A DNA stretch of 64,000 nt, taken from Microbacterium sp. zg-B185. Lineage in GTDB: Bacteria > Actinomycetota > Actinomycetes > Actinomycetales > Microbacteriaceae. The notes under the pieces are model-generated. The model was not told the DNA's origin. It made no database searches and saw nothing but the letters and a program-made list of their open reading frames with translations. Below are positions 26,874-36,132 of this stretch, piece after piece. Positions within the stretch are counted from its first letter, which is position 1. Every line of letters begins with the position of its first letter. The DNA is taken from assembly GCF_030246885.1 (NCBI RefSeq), contig NZ_CP126739.1, positions 558,001 to 622,000 on the forward strand, written 5' to 3'. Both the position numbers and the translations under genes were made by a program.

Positions 26874-28337
26874 TCACCGCCCGAGCAGGTCCGAGGGGTG
26901 CAGGCGCAGGCCGAGCGTGTCACGCAGCGCCTGACGGGCGGCATACCACCCGGGCATCCCGGTGACACCCGGACCGGGCGGCGTCGCCGCCGACGCCAGG
27001 TACACGCCGCGCAGCGGCGTCCGCCACGGCGTGGGCGAGACGACCGGCCGGCGAATCGCCTGGGCGAAGGTGAAGGCGCCGCCCAGGATGTCGCCGCCCA
27101 CGTCGGCCGGATTGAACGTCGCACGTTCGGCTGCGGTCATCGCATGCGAGGCCAGGACACGGTCGCGGAAGCCCGGCGCGAACCGCTCCACCTGCCGGAT
27201 CACCAGATCGGTCGGGTCCTGCACCGACCCGGCCGGGACGTGGATGTACGCCCACAGCACCTGCGTGCCCAGCGGCGCGCGGGTCGGGTCGAGCACCGAG
27301 GGCTGCACCGCGAGGACGTAGGGTCTCGCGCTGATCCTTCCGCGCGCGACGGCGTTCTCGCTCGCCTCGACCTCCGCCCGGGTGCCGCCGACATGCACGG
27401 TGGGCGAGCGGGCGACATCGGGATGCCGCCACGGCACGGGTCCGTCCAGCGCGAAGTCGACCTTGGCCGCGCCCGGGCCGTAGCGGTAGCGGGCGACGGC
27501 ACGCGCATAGCCGGCCGGCAGATCGGGGTGCGTCAACAGCAACCGGGGCGACGTGTCCAGCAGCAGCAGGTCACCGGCCGCAGGGTCTCCCCAGTCCAGG
27601 TCGGCGAGGGACGCGATGTGCACCCCGGTGGCGATCTCGCCGCCGTGCAGCCGCAGATCCGCGATCAGCGCATCGGCGATCTGCTGGGCACCGCCGCGCG
27701 GATACGCCCAGCCGTCGCCGGCGTGGGCGTGCGCGGCCAGCAGCAGCCCCGATGCAGCCGAGCCGAACGACGGCAGGCGGGTGTTCGCGTGCGAGAGCAC
27801 TCCGGACATCAGCGCCTGGGCCTCCGGCGTCGCGAACGTCCGTCGCCCGAGCCGCGAGCTGAGTTGGAGAGCGCGGAGCCCGTAGCGCACCGCCACGACC
27901 GGATGCCGCGGCATCCGCAGCAGCTGTGAACCGGTGAAATCCACCACGTCGGACACGTGCGAGCTGAGCGGACGCACAACCGCCAGCCACCGCTGCGCGT
28001 CGCTGCCGAGAGCATCGGCGGTGCGCTCGATGTCGCGCCACGCGATCGCTGCACGGCCGTCGCCGAGGGGGTGCGCGTACGAGATATCGGGGGAGATCCA
28101 GGCGATCTTGTCGCGCAGCCCGAAGGCGCGGAAGAAGGACGAGGTCAGCGCGGCGGGGTGCACCGCCGAGCCGACATCGTGGCGGAATCCGGGGAGCGTC
28201 AGTTCCGCGGTGCGCACGCCGCCGCCGGCCGTGGCCGACGCCTCCAGCACCTGCACCTGGTAGCCGGCGCGGGCGAGGGCGACGGCGGCGGAGAGCCCGT
28301 TGGGACCGCTGCCGACGACGGTCGCGCGCCTGGCCAT
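26874..28337 (-). CDS. Phytoene dehydrogenase-like FAD/NAD(P) oxidoreductase
   Basis: A 487-residue CrtI-family flavoprotein. The N-terminal dinucleotide fold is ATVVGSGPNGLSAAVALARAG followed by VLEASATAGGGVRT. The C-terminus holds the second FAD motif (VYLASAATPPGPGVTGMPG). Real carotenoid desaturases have similar motifs, but no carotenoid genes lie nearby, so the substrate is unknown. ATG at 28337 follows GGGAGGA. It is the first gene of a two-gene unit with the lipase maturation factor. Confidence 0.88.
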   Translation of the reverse strand: MARRATVVGSGPNGLSAAVALARAGYQVQVLEASATAGGGVRTAELTLPGFRHDVGSAVHPAALTSSFFRAFGLRDKIAWISPDISYAHPLGDGRAAIAWRDIERTADALGSDAQRWLAVVRPLSSHVSDVVDFTGSQLLRMPRHPVVAVRYGLRALQLSSRLGRRTFATPEAQALMSGVLSHANTRLPSFGSAASGLLLAAHAHAGDGWAYPRGGAQQIADALIADLRLHGGEIATGVHIASLADLDWGDPAAGDLLLLDTSPRLLLTHPDLPAGYARAVARYRYGPGAAKVDFALDGPVPWRHPDVARSPTVHVGGTRAEVEASENAVARGRISARPYVLAVQPSVLDPTRAPLGTQVLWAYIHVPAGSVQDPTDLVIRQVERFAPGFRDRVLASHAMTAAERATFNPADVGGDILGGAFTFAQAIRRPVVSPTPWRTPLRGVYLASAATPPGPGVTGMPGWYAARQALRDTLGLRLHPSDLLGR

Positions 28338-28408
28338 GCGGTCATCCTCCCATCGCGGGAGGGGCGGCACAGGGGGTTGACCCGGACGCCGACCCCGTCC
28401 CGGCGCTG

Positions 28409-30490
28409 CTAGGGAGCGGTCTGCGGGAGGGCGGCATCCAATTCCGCCAGCCACGCGGTGGCGTTGCCGTCCGACGGTGCACGCCAGTCCCCGCGGGGGG
28501 ACAGCGAGCCTGCGGGCGAGACTTTCGGGCCGTTCGGAATGGCGGAGCGCTTGAACTGCGCGAACGCGAAGAAGCGCCGCAGGAACACGCGGAGCCAGTC
28601 CGTGACGGCCGGCAGGTCGTAGGCGTAGCGGTCCTCGTCCGGGAATCCCGGCGGCCATGCCCCCTTCGCCGGATCAGCCCACGCGCGCTCGGCGAGGAAC
28701 GCGATCTTGGAGGGCCGCATGCCGAAGCGGAGGATGTGGAACAGCGTGAAGTCATGCAGCGCGTACGGTCCGATGCGGTCCTGCGTGGACTGCATCTTGC
28801 CGTCCTGGCCGACCGGTACGAGCTCGGGGCTGATCTCGGTGTCCAGAACCGCCTGCAGCACGTCTTTGGCGTGGCTGCTGAGGGCGGTCGCCCCCGCGTG
28901 CAGCGGTGTCGAGTCGTCCGAGATCACCCAGCGGATGACGTGCTGGATCAGCGTCTTGGGCAGCCCGGAGTTGACCGCGTAGTGGCTCATCTGGTCTCCC
29001 ACGCCGTAGGTTGACCAGCCCAGCGCGAGTTCGGACATGTCGGACGTGCCGATGACCATCCCGCCGTTCTGGTTCGCCAGCCGGAACAGGTAGTCGGTGC
29101 GCAGTCCGGCCTGCACGTTCTCGAAGGTGATGTCGTGCACCGGCTCGCCCTGCGCGAACGGGTGACCGATCTTCTGGAGCATCTCCGTCGCGGCTTGGCG
29201 GATGTCGATGGTCTCGATCGAGGCGCCGACCGATTCGGCCAGCGCGATCGCGTTGGCCTTCGTGTGCTCGGAGGTCGCGAACCCCGGCATCGTGTAGGTG
29301 AGGATGTCGCTGCGCGGTCTGCCCATGCGGTCCATCGCCCGAGCGATGACCAGCAGGGCGTGCGTCGAGTCCAGACCGCCGCTGACGCCCAGGACCGGCT
29401 TGGGTCCGCCGATCGCCTGCATGCGCTGCACCAGGCCGGAGACCTGGATGTTGAAGGCCTCGTAGCAGTCCTGGGCCAGACGTGCGGGGTCGTCCGGGAC
29501 GAACGGGAATCGGTCCAGCGCGCGCCGCAGCCCGATATCGCGGGCGGGGGGGTCGACCTGGAAGTGGACGGTCCGGAACATCGCATCCGCATGCTCTGCC
29601 CGGCGATTGTCGTCGAAGGTCCCCTGCCGGAGCCGGTCCTGACGCAGACGGTCCAGATCCACGTCGGCGACCGCACGGCGCGGACCCTCCGGGAACCGCT
29701 CGGTCTCGGACAGCAGCGTGCCCACTTCGTAGATCATGGTCTGGCCGTCCCACGACAGGTCGTTCGTGGATTCGCCGGCGCCGGCCGCGGCGTAGGCGTA
29801 GGCGGCGAGGCACCGCAGTGACTGCGACTGGCACAGGATCTTCCGGTCCTCCGCGCGCGCGATCGTGATCGGGCTGCTGGAGAGGTTCAGCAGCACGGTG
29901 GCGCCCGCGAGGGCCGCCGACGAGGACGGCGGAATCGGCACCCACACGTCTTCGCACACCTCTGCGTGCACCACCAGACCGGGCACGTCCAGCGCCTCGA
30001 ACAGCAGGTCGGGTCCGAACGGGGCCTCCAGGTCGCCGACCCGGATGTCCTGGCCCGGCTGGTCGTCGCCGGGGGCGTACCACCGACGCTCGTAGAACTC
30101 GCGGTAGGTCGGCAGGTACGACTTGGGAGCGACCCCGAGCAGCTCACCGCGATGGATGACGACCGCGCAGTTGTACAGCCGGTTGCGATGGCGCAGCGGC
30201 GCGCCTACGACCAGCATCGGGAAGAGGTCCTCGGACTCGTCCACCAGCCGGGCGATCGCGGTCTCGACCGCGTCGAGGACGGCCTCCTGCATGACGAGGT
30301 CGTCGATGGCGTAGCCGCTCAGGCACAGCTCGGGGAACACGGCCACGGCGACCGCATCGGCGTGGCACTCGCGTGCGCCGGCGAGGACGGCGTCCGCATT
30401 GGCGGCGGGGTCGGCGATCGAGACGGGAATGGTGCAGGCCGCGATGCGGGCGAATCCGTGACGGTACGCGCTCTCGAACGGGAGGCTCAT
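28409..30490 (-). CDS. nadE: Glutamine-dependent NAD(+) synthase
   Basis: A 693-residue two-domain enzyme. The N-terminal nitrilase-type amidase (Glu in VFPELCLSGYA, Lys in GVAPKSYLPTY, Cys in HAEVCEDVW) supplies ammonia. The C-terminal synthetase has the ATP pyrophosphatase loop GVSGGLDSTHALLV. It converts nicotinic acid adenine dinucleotide to NAD. Length fits the long bacterial form. ATG at 30490 has CAGACT exactly 6 bases upstream, a likely leaderless start. Confidence 0.95.
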   Translation of the reverse strand: MSLPFESAYRHGFARIAACTIPVSIADPAANADAVLAGARECHADAVAVAVFPELCLSGYAIDDLVMQEAVLDAVETAIARLVDESEDLFPMLVVGAPLRHRNRLYNCAVVIHRGELLGVAPKSYLPTYREFYERRWYAPGDDQPGQDIRVGDLEAPFGPDLLFEALDVPGLVVHAEVCEDVWVPIPPSSSAALAGATVLLNLSSSPITIARAEDRKILCQSQSLRCLAAYAYAAAGAGESTNDLSWDGQTMIYEVGTLLSETERFPEGPRRAVADVDLDRLRQDRLRQGTFDDNRRAEHADAMFRTVHFQVDPPARDIGLRRALDRFPFVPDDPARLAQDCYEAFNIQVSGLVQRMQAIGGPKPVLGVSGGLDSTHALLVIARAMDRMGRPRSDILTYTMPGFATSEHTKANAIALAESVGASIETIDIRQAATEMLQKIGHPFAQGEPVHDITFENVQAGLRTDYLFRLANQNGGMVIGTSDMSELALGWSTYGVGDQMSHYAVNSGLPKTLIQHVIRWVISDDSTPLHAGATALSSHAKDVLQAVLDTEISPELVPVGQDGKMQSTQDRIGPYALHDFTLFHILRFGMRPSKIAFLAERAWADPAKGAWPPGFPDEDRYAYDLPAVTDWLRVFLRRFFAFAQFKRSAIPNGPKVSPAGSLSPRGDWRAPSDGNATAWLAELDAALPQTAP

Positions 30491-30578
30491 CCCACCAGTC
30501 TGTCAGCAAGCCCCTCGCGGTGCGTGCGACAGGTCCCATCCCCGCGCCCGGGTCACCCCAGCCCCTGTCCCCAGCATC

Positions 30579-30633
30579 CGTGTCCCACTTCTGCATGCGA
30601 CACGCCGGCCGGTGGATGCAGAAGTGGGACACG
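30579..30633. repeat. Perfect 18-bp inverted repeat in a divergent promoter region
   Basis: Arms 30579-30596 (CGTGTCCCACTTCTGCAT) and 30616-30633 are exact reverse complements around a 19-base GC-rich loop. It sits between the divergent starts of nadE (30490) and the large nuclease/helicase (30742), so it is not a normal terminator site. It could be an operator, a cruciform or a mobile repeat remnant. Confidence 0.8.
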
Positions 30634-30741
30634 GGCGAGAGGGCGGGGAGGATGCCGGCCGGGGCCGGAGCGGGGTGGCCGGGGGTGGCGGGGCCGACTG
30701 TCCGCGGCCGCCCGTACGATCGGTGAGACGAAGGGGAACCA

Positions 30742-33700
30742 TTGCGATACATCCCGGCCGAGGCGCGCGTGATCTGGAGTGCCAGCGACCTCAAGGCGGC
30801 TGCCGAATGCGAGTTCGCGTGGCTGCGCGGGATCGATTCCCGGATCGGCCGGATCGCCGCGGTCGAAGAGCCGGAGGATGCCACGCTGCAACGGGCCGGC
30901 CGACTCGGCGGCGAGCACGAGCAGCGCGTCCTGGCGGCGTACCGTGCGCAGTTCGGGGCGGGGGTCATCGAGATCCCCGATACTTTCTCGTCCGACTCGG
31001 CCGGGCTGCAGGAGGCGGTCGCGCTGACGGAGGCGGCGCTCGCCTCGGATGCCGACGTGATCTATCAGGCGGCGTTCGCGACCGAGGAGTTCGTCGGCTT
31101 CGCCGACTTCCTGGTGCGCGACTGCGCGTCGGATTCGAACCGGCCCGGAGCGTGGGTCGTCCAGGACAGCAAGCTCGCCCGCCGCGCGCGGGTCACCGCT
31201 CTCATGCAGCTGTCCGCATACGTCGACCAGCTCGATCGGCTCGGCGTGGCCCGGGCGGACCGTGTGGAGCTGCTGCTCGGCGACGGCACCACCAGCGTGC
31301 ACGCCGCCGACGGGCTGCTCCCGGTCTTCGCGTTGCGCCGTGCCCGGCTGCGGGCGCTGATCGCCGACCGCCGTCTGGACCTCGGACTGGAGTGGCCGGC
31401 GATCGCGTGGGGCGATCCGCGCGGCGAGCTGGGCGTCGTGGCGTGCGGCCGGTGCGCGACCTGCGACTCGGAGGTCGTCGCATCCCGCGACCTGCTTCTG
31501 GTCGCCGGCATGCGGCCGGTGCAGCGTGACCGGCTGCGCACGGGCGGCATCACGACCATCGACGCGCTGGTCGAGGCCACGGCGCCACCCAGTCGCATGA
31601 ACCCCGACACGTTCGCGATGCTCCGCACCCAAGCCCGCCTGCAGCTGAGTGCGCCGGCCGGAACCGGCCAAGCCGTGACGCTCGCCCCCGATGAGGCGCC
31701 GGCGGTGCCGCCCTACGAGGTGGTCGCGCCGAAAGCCCTCGGCGCCCTGCCGCGCCCCGACATGGGCGACCTCTTCTTCGACTTCGAGGGCGACCCGCTG
31801 TACACGGAGGGCGATGCCACCGTGTGGGGGATCGACTACCTGTTCGGCTGGGTGGACGTCCGCGAGCAGTACAGCGCGCTGTGGGCGCACTCGTTCGATG
31901 AAGAGCGCGCCGCCCTGGAGCGGTTCCTGGACATCGTCAACCTGCACCGCGCCGTGCATCCGGACATGCACATCTATCACTACGCCCCCTACGAGCCGAC
32001 GCATCTGCTGACCATGGCCGCGCGACACGGGGTCCGCGAGGCGGATGTGGACCGGTTGCTCCGGGACGGCGTCTTCGTGGATCTGTACCCGATCGTGCGG
32101 CGCGCGCTGCGCGTCGGCTCGCGGTCCTATTCGATCAAGAAGCTCGAACCGCTGTACATGGGCGACGAGGTGCGCACCAGCGATGTGCAGAAGGGCGACG
32201 ACTCGATCGTCAAGTACGTCGAAGCCCGCGCGCTCGTCGACGACGGCGCGCAGGCCCAGGCGGAGCAGATCCTGGCCGATCTCGCCGATTACAACCGCTA
32301 CGACTGCGTATCGACGCGGCGCCTGCGGGACTGGCTCGTGGATCACGCGCGCGCCGCGGGGCTGCGGCCGTCACCGAACCCCGAGCCGGGCGAGAACGTC
32401 TACGAGCCCTCGCCGCGGGCGCTGGCCCTCGTGGATCTCGCGCGCGACCACCCCGAGGCCTCCCCGGAGGCGATGGCTCTGCGTCTGGGTGCGGCCGGCA
32501 TCGACTACTACGCACGCGAGGCGAAGACGTTCTGGGCGACGCATTTCCTGCGCCTGCGCGAACCGGTGTCGCTGTGGGAGGACACCCGCGATGTCGTGGT
32601 GCTCGATTCCACCCGTTGCCGGCTCGCCGAGGACTGGCACCGTCCCGAGGGCGCGCGCACGGATCGACGGGTTCTGGAGCTTCGCGGCGAGCTCGCCCCG
32701 GGTACGCGCCTCAGCCAAGGGTCCAATCCGTTCGCGCTGTACGACCTGCCCGCGCCGTTCGCCTTCGAGCCGTCGCCGCGCTGGATCCACGCCGACCATC
32801 GCGTCACCGTGACCGAGGTTCTCGACGACGGCGCCATCGTCGAGGAGAACGCCGTCGACGGCCTCACGTGGTCCGAGCTGCCGATCGCCCTCACGCCGTC
32901 CCCGCCGCCACGCGCCCTCAACCAGCAGGTCGCGATCGACGCCTGGGCGGATGCGGTCCTTTCCGCTGCGCCGCACCTGCCCGCCGACCCCGCCACCGAC
33001 ATCCTGCGCCGCCTCCCGCCGCGGACGAGGAGCGGCGCACTGGCCGTCTCCACGGGCGACGACGTCGAGGCGATCGTGCGGACCCTCGTGGACCTGGACC
33101 ACAGCTACCTGGCCGTGCAGGGCCCCCCAGGCACGGGCAAGACCTTCGTCGGATCGCACGTCATCGAGCGGCTGGTGCGCGAACGGGGGTTCAAGGTGGG
33201 CGTCGTGGCGCAGTCCCACGCCGTCATCGAGAACATGCTCGACCGGGTCGTCGCCGCGGGTGTTCCGCGCGAGCTGGTCGCCAAGGCGCCGAAGGACCCG
33301 ACGGCGGCAGATCTGGCCTTCACGCCGATCGCCAAGAACGGTGTGGGCGCGTTCGCGGCCGAGCACGCCGATACCGGGTTCGTGATCGGCGGCACGGCGT
33401 GGGACTTCAGCCACGAAGGCCGCATCCCGCGCGGCAGCCTCGATCTCCTCGTCATCGACGAGGCCGGTCAGTTCTCCCTCGCCTCCACGATCGCCGTCTC
33501 GCTGGCCGCGTCGCGACTGCTGCTGCTCGGCGACCCGCAGCAGCTGCCGCAGGTCAGCCAGGGCACCCACCCCGAGCCGGTCGACACCTCCGCGCTCGGG
33601 TGGGTCATCGACGGCGCCGACGTCATCCCGGCGGAGTACGGATACTTCCTCGCGCGCACCTGGCGCATGCACCCGCGGGTGGCTGCACCGGTCTCGCGGC

Positions 33701-34275
33701 TGTCGTACAGCGGCGAGCTCGCGGCGCACCCCGCCACCGCGATGCGAGAGCTGGCCGGAGTCCAGGCCGGCGTGATTCCCGTGTCGGTGCGCCATCACGG
33801 CAACGCGACGCAGTCCCCCGAGGAGGCGGCGGCGGTGGTGGAGATCGTCCGCGACCTCGTCGGGCGCGCGTGGACCGGCATCCTCATCGGCGAGGCGGGC
33901 GAGTCCACCGTGCTGGAGCCGCGTCCGCTGCAGGAGAGCGACATCATCGTGGTGACTCCATACAACGCGCAGCAGGTCGCCGTCGAAGAGGCGCTGGCGG
34001 ATGCCGGTTACCCACGCGTCCCCGTCGGCACCGTCGACCGCTTCCAGGGTCAGGAGGCCGCGGTCGCCATCGTGTCGCTGGCAGCCTCCTCGGGCCGCGA
34101 CGCTCCGCGCGGGCTGGAGTTCCTGCTGTTGCGGAACCGGCTCAACGTGGCCGTCTCCCGCGCGATGCACACCGCGTACGTCATCTCCTCGCCGGGTCTT
34201 CTGGACGACCTGCCGTACACCCCGGACGGGGTGGTGCGACTGAGCGGATTCGCGCGGCTGGTCGGCGCGGCGTGA
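30742..34275 (+). CDS. TM0106-type RecB-like nuclease fused to a Dna2/NAM7-type helicase
   Basis: A 1177-residue protein. The N-terminal region (about 10-300) resembles the RecB-like nuclease of the TM0106 family, with a Cys-containing segment CGRCATCDSEV near 240. A central RNase H-like region follows (DLFFDFEGDPL near 350; YNRYDCVSTRRLRDWL near 520). The C-terminal third is a superfamily 1 helicase with Walker A GPPGTGKTF, Walker B LLVIDEAGQFSLAS and VDRFQGQEAAVAIVSL. It is probably a DNA or RNA processing enzyme of unknown role. TTG at 30742 is chosen for AAGGGGA 6 bases before it and TACGAT at 30715. Confidence 0.85.
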   Translation: MRYIPAEARVIWSASDLKAAAECEFAWLRGIDSRIGRIAAVEEPEDATLQRAGRLGGEHEQRVLAAYRAQFGAGVIEIPDTFSSDSAGLQEAVALTEAALASDADVIYQAAFATEEFVGFADFLVRDCASDSNRPGAWVVQDSKLARRARVTALMQLSAYVDQLDRLGVARADRVELLLGDGTTSVHAADGLLPVFALRRARLRALIADRRLDLGLEWPAIAWGDPRGELGVVACGRCATCDSEVVASRDLLLVAGMRPVQRDRLRTGGITTIDALVEATAPPSRMNPDTFAMLRTQARLQLSAPAGTGQAVTLAPDEAPAVPPYEVVAPKALGALPRPDMGDLFFDFEGDPLYTEGDATVWGIDYLFGWVDVREQYSALWAHSFDEERAALERFLDIVNLHRAVHPDMHIYHYAPYEPTHLLTMAARHGVREADVDRLLRDGVFVDLYPIVRRALRVGSRSYSIKKLEPLYMGDEVRTSDVQKGDDSIVKYVEARALVDDGAQAQAEQILADLADYNRYDCVSTRRLRDWLVDHARAAGLRPSPNPEPGENVYEPSPRALALVDLARDHPEASPEAMALRLGAAGIDYYAREAKTFWATHFLRLREPVSLWEDTRDVVVLDSTRCRLAEDWHRPEGARTDRRVLELRGELAPGTRLSQGSNPFALYDLPAPFAFEPSPRWIHADHRVTVTEVLDDGAIVEENAVDGLTWSELPIALTPSPPPRALNQQVAIDAWADAVLSAAPHLPADPATDILRRLPPRTRSGALAVSTGDDVEAIVRTLVDLDHSYLAVQGPPGTGKTFVGSHVIERLVRERGFKVGVVAQSHAVIENMLDRVVAAGVPRELVAKAPKDPTAADLAFTPIAKNGVGAFAAEHADTGFVIGGTAWDFSHEGRIPRGSLDLLVIDEAGQFSLASTIAVSLAASRLLLLGDPQQLPQVSQGTHPEPVDTSALGWVIDGADVIPAEYGYFLARTWRMHPRVAAPVSRLSYSGELAAHPATAMRELAGVQAGVIPVSVRHHGNATQSPEEAAAVVEIVRDLVGRAWTGILIGEAGESTVLEPRPLQESDIIVVTPYNAQQVAVEEALADAGYPRVPVGTVDRFQGQEAAVAIVSLAASSGRDAPRGLEFLLLRNRLNVAVSRAMHTAYVISSPGLLDDLPYTPDGVVRLSGFARLVGAA

Positions 34276-34353
34276 GCCGGGCGCCCCGATCACGCCCGCC
34301 CGACGTCGAGACGCCGCCCGCGTAGACTCGCCGAAACGACGGAGGAGAGGGCC

Positions 34354-34668
34354 ATGTCCGACGAGCGCCAGTTCGAGATCGACCTGCCTCCCGAGCTCGT
34401 CGCGGGGGCGTATGCGGACTTCGCGAACGTGTGGCACACCTCCACGGTGTTCATCATGGACTTCCTCACGCTCGCCAAGCCGCCGATCGAGATCGTGGAC
34501 GACGAGACGGGCGAGCGCCGCACGATCGTGCCGGCGCGGGTGGTCAGCCGCGTGCGCATCCCTCCCGAGCAGGTCTTCGAATTGGCCAAGGCGCTGACCC
34601 AGCAGCTGGAGTTCTGGGAGCAGGAGACCGGGCGCCGCCCGCCGGCCGATCCGATGATGGACGAATAG
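34354..34668 (+). CDS. DUF3467 family protein (104 aa)
   Basis: The protein has the family pattern ELVAGAYADFANVWHTSTVFIMDFL near the start and RVRIPPEQVFELAKAL near the end. It is soluble and has no catalytic motif; function unknown. It has a GGAGGAGAGG ribosome-binding site and a TAGACT -10 at 34323-34328, so unlike many neighbours it has a short leader. Confidence 0.85.
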   Translation: MSDERQFEIDLPPELVAGAYADFANVWHTSTVFIMDFLTLAKPPIEIVDDETGERRTIVPARVVSRVRIPPEQVFELAKALTQQLEFWEQETGRRPPADPMMDE

Positions 34669-34772
34669 TCCCACTCGCGGGAGCCCGGTAGACCGCGCGC
34701 ACCGCCGTGTCAACCCCGTACGGTCTGCTGTCTGCGCCCCGTACGCTGACGGAGCGTCCCACCATAGGCGCG

Positions 34773-34812
34773 GGCCGCGGCATCCGTTCGGCGAGGGGTG
34801 GATGCCGCGGCC
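34773..34812. terminator. Perfect 13-bp hairpin between convergent genes
   Basis: GGCCGCGGCATCC (34773-34785) pairs with GGATGCCGCGGCC (34800-34812) around a 14-base loop. It lies between the stops of the DUF3467 gene (plus) and upp (minus), the expected place for a bidirectional terminator. The arms contain the over-abundant GGATGCCG word. Confidence 0.6.
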
Positions 34813-34936
34813 GTCCCATCCCGGCGACCCCGGCCGGCTCGCAGAATCAGCAGCGGCTGTGTCCCACCGTCCGCGGGCGCGCGTCAGATGTCGGAGACGG
34901 CGGGAGCGTCCCCGGTCCCCGGTCGCCGTGAACGGC

Positions 34937-35569
34937 TCAGACCGTCCCGTAGAGGCGGTCTCCGGCGTCTCCGAGCCCGGGGACGATGTAGCCCTTCTCG
35001 TTGAGCCGCTCGTCGAGGGCGCCGAGGACGAGCGTGACATCCCGGCCTGCCACCTGCTTCTCGATCGCGGCGACGCCCTCCGGCGCGCCGAGCAGGCATA
35101 TCGCGGTGATGTCGTGCGCGCCCCGCCGGAACAGGAACTGCATCGCGGCGCCGAGAGATCCACCGGTCGCGAGCATCGGGTCCAGGACGAAGCACTGCCG
35201 GTCGCTCAGATCCATGGGCAGACGCTCGGCGTACGTGGCCGGCTCCAGCGTCTCCTCGTTGCGCGCCATGCCGAGGAATCCGACCTCGGCGCTGGGCAGC
35301 AGCTTCACCATGCCGTCCAGCATCCCCAGCCCGGCGCGCAGGATGGGAACCACGAGCGGGCGGGGTTCACTGATCTTGACGCCCATCGTCGTGGTGACCG
35401 GCGTGCGGATCTCGTGCGGGCTCACCCGGACATGACGAGTCGCCTCGTAGGCCAGGAGTGTCACGAGCTCTTCGGTGAGCTGGCGGAACACCGGCGAGGG
35501 AGTGGCCTGGTCCCGCAGGACCGTGAGCTTGTGGGTGATGAGCGGGTGATCCGCGACGTGCAGGCGCAT
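34937..35569 (-). CDS. upp: Uracil phosphoribosyltransferase
   Basis: A 210-residue enzyme that makes UMP from uracil and PRPP in pyrimidine salvage. The PRPP-binding loop is [17 protein letters not shown] and the C-terminal uracil-binding motif is [18 protein letters not shown]. Length is normal. ATG at 35569 has TAGCCT exactly 6 bases upstream (leaderless). It is divergent from tadA, the two starts lying only 75 bases apart. Confidence 0.97.
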   Translation of the reverse strand: MRLHVADHPLITHKLTVLRDQATPSPVFRQLTEELVTLLAYEATRHVRVSPHEIRTPVTTTMGVKISEPRPLVVPILRAGLGMLDGMVKLLPSAEVGFLGMARNEETLEPATYAERLPMDLSDRQCFVLDPMLATGGSLGAAMQFLFRRGAHDITAICLLGAPEGVAAIEKQVAGRDVTLVLGALDERLNEKGYIVPGLGDAGDRLYGTV

Positions 35570-35644
35570 ACGGAAAGGCTATGGCACTCGCGTCGGCGCC
35601 GCGGGCCGCGCGCACCCGCTCCGCGCCGGGCCTACGCTGGGCGC

Positions 35645-36112
35645 GTGGCACTTTCGGCATCTGACGGCGACGCGGCGCTGATGGCGCAGGCACTGGTCCT
35701 GGCGGTCGCGGCGGGCGAGGCGGGAGACGTCCCGGTCGGTGCGCTGGTCTCGGATGCCGCGGGCGCGGTGATCGGGCAGGGACGCAACCTGCGGGAGTTG
35801 ACCCATGACCCCACGGCCCATGCCGAAGTAGTGGCGTTGCGTCAGGCGGCCGCGGCGATCGGCTCGTGGAACCTCGAGGGATGCACCCTGGTGGTCACCC
35901 TCGAACCGTGTCTGATGTGCGCGGGGGCGCTCCTTCAGGCGCGCGTGTCCCGGCTCGTGTTCGGCGCGTGGGACGAGAAGGCCGGGGCCGCCGGTTCCCA
36001 GTACGACGTGGTGCGCGACCGTCGGCTGCCGTATCGGGCAGAGGTGATCGGCGGGGTTCGCGAGGAGGAGGCGTCGGAGCTGATGCGTCGATTCTTCGCA
36101 GCGCGCCGCTGA
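35645..36112 (+). CDS. tadA: tRNA adenosine(34) deaminase
   Basis: A 155-residue zinc deaminase that converts A34 to inosine in tRNA-Arg(ACG). The zinc and catalytic motifs are TAHAEVVAL and EPCLMCAGALLQARV. GTG at 35645 has TACGCT exactly 6 bases upstream and no ribosome-binding site; the much longer open frame upstream is upp antisense. Its stop lies inside a hairpin shared with the convergent oxidoreductase gene. Confidence 0.94.
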   Translation: MALSASDGDAALMAQALVLAVAAGEAGDVPVGALVSDAAGAVIGQGRNLRELTHDPTAHAEVVALRQAAAAIGSWNLEGCTLVVTLEPCLMCAGALLQARVSRLVFGAWDEKAGAAGSQYDVVRDRRLPYRAEVIGGVREEEASELMRRFFAARR

Positions 36113-36132
36113 CCCGCGCAGGGCGGGTCAGC
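36108..36132. terminator. Shared bidirectional hairpin overlapping two stop codons
   Basis: GCTGACCCGC (36108-36117) and GCGGGTCAGC (36123-36132) form a perfect 10-bp stem with a 5-base loop. The tadA TGA (36110-36112) lies in one arm and the stop of the convergent LLM gene (36128-36130) in the other, so one palindrome supplies both stop codons and probably termination in both directions. Confidence 0.65.

Noticed and set aside
26874..28337. Carotenoid biosynthesis locus
   Set aside because: The CrtI-like protein has no phytoene synthase, GGPP synthase or cyclase gene nearby; it pairs with a lipase maturation factor instead.
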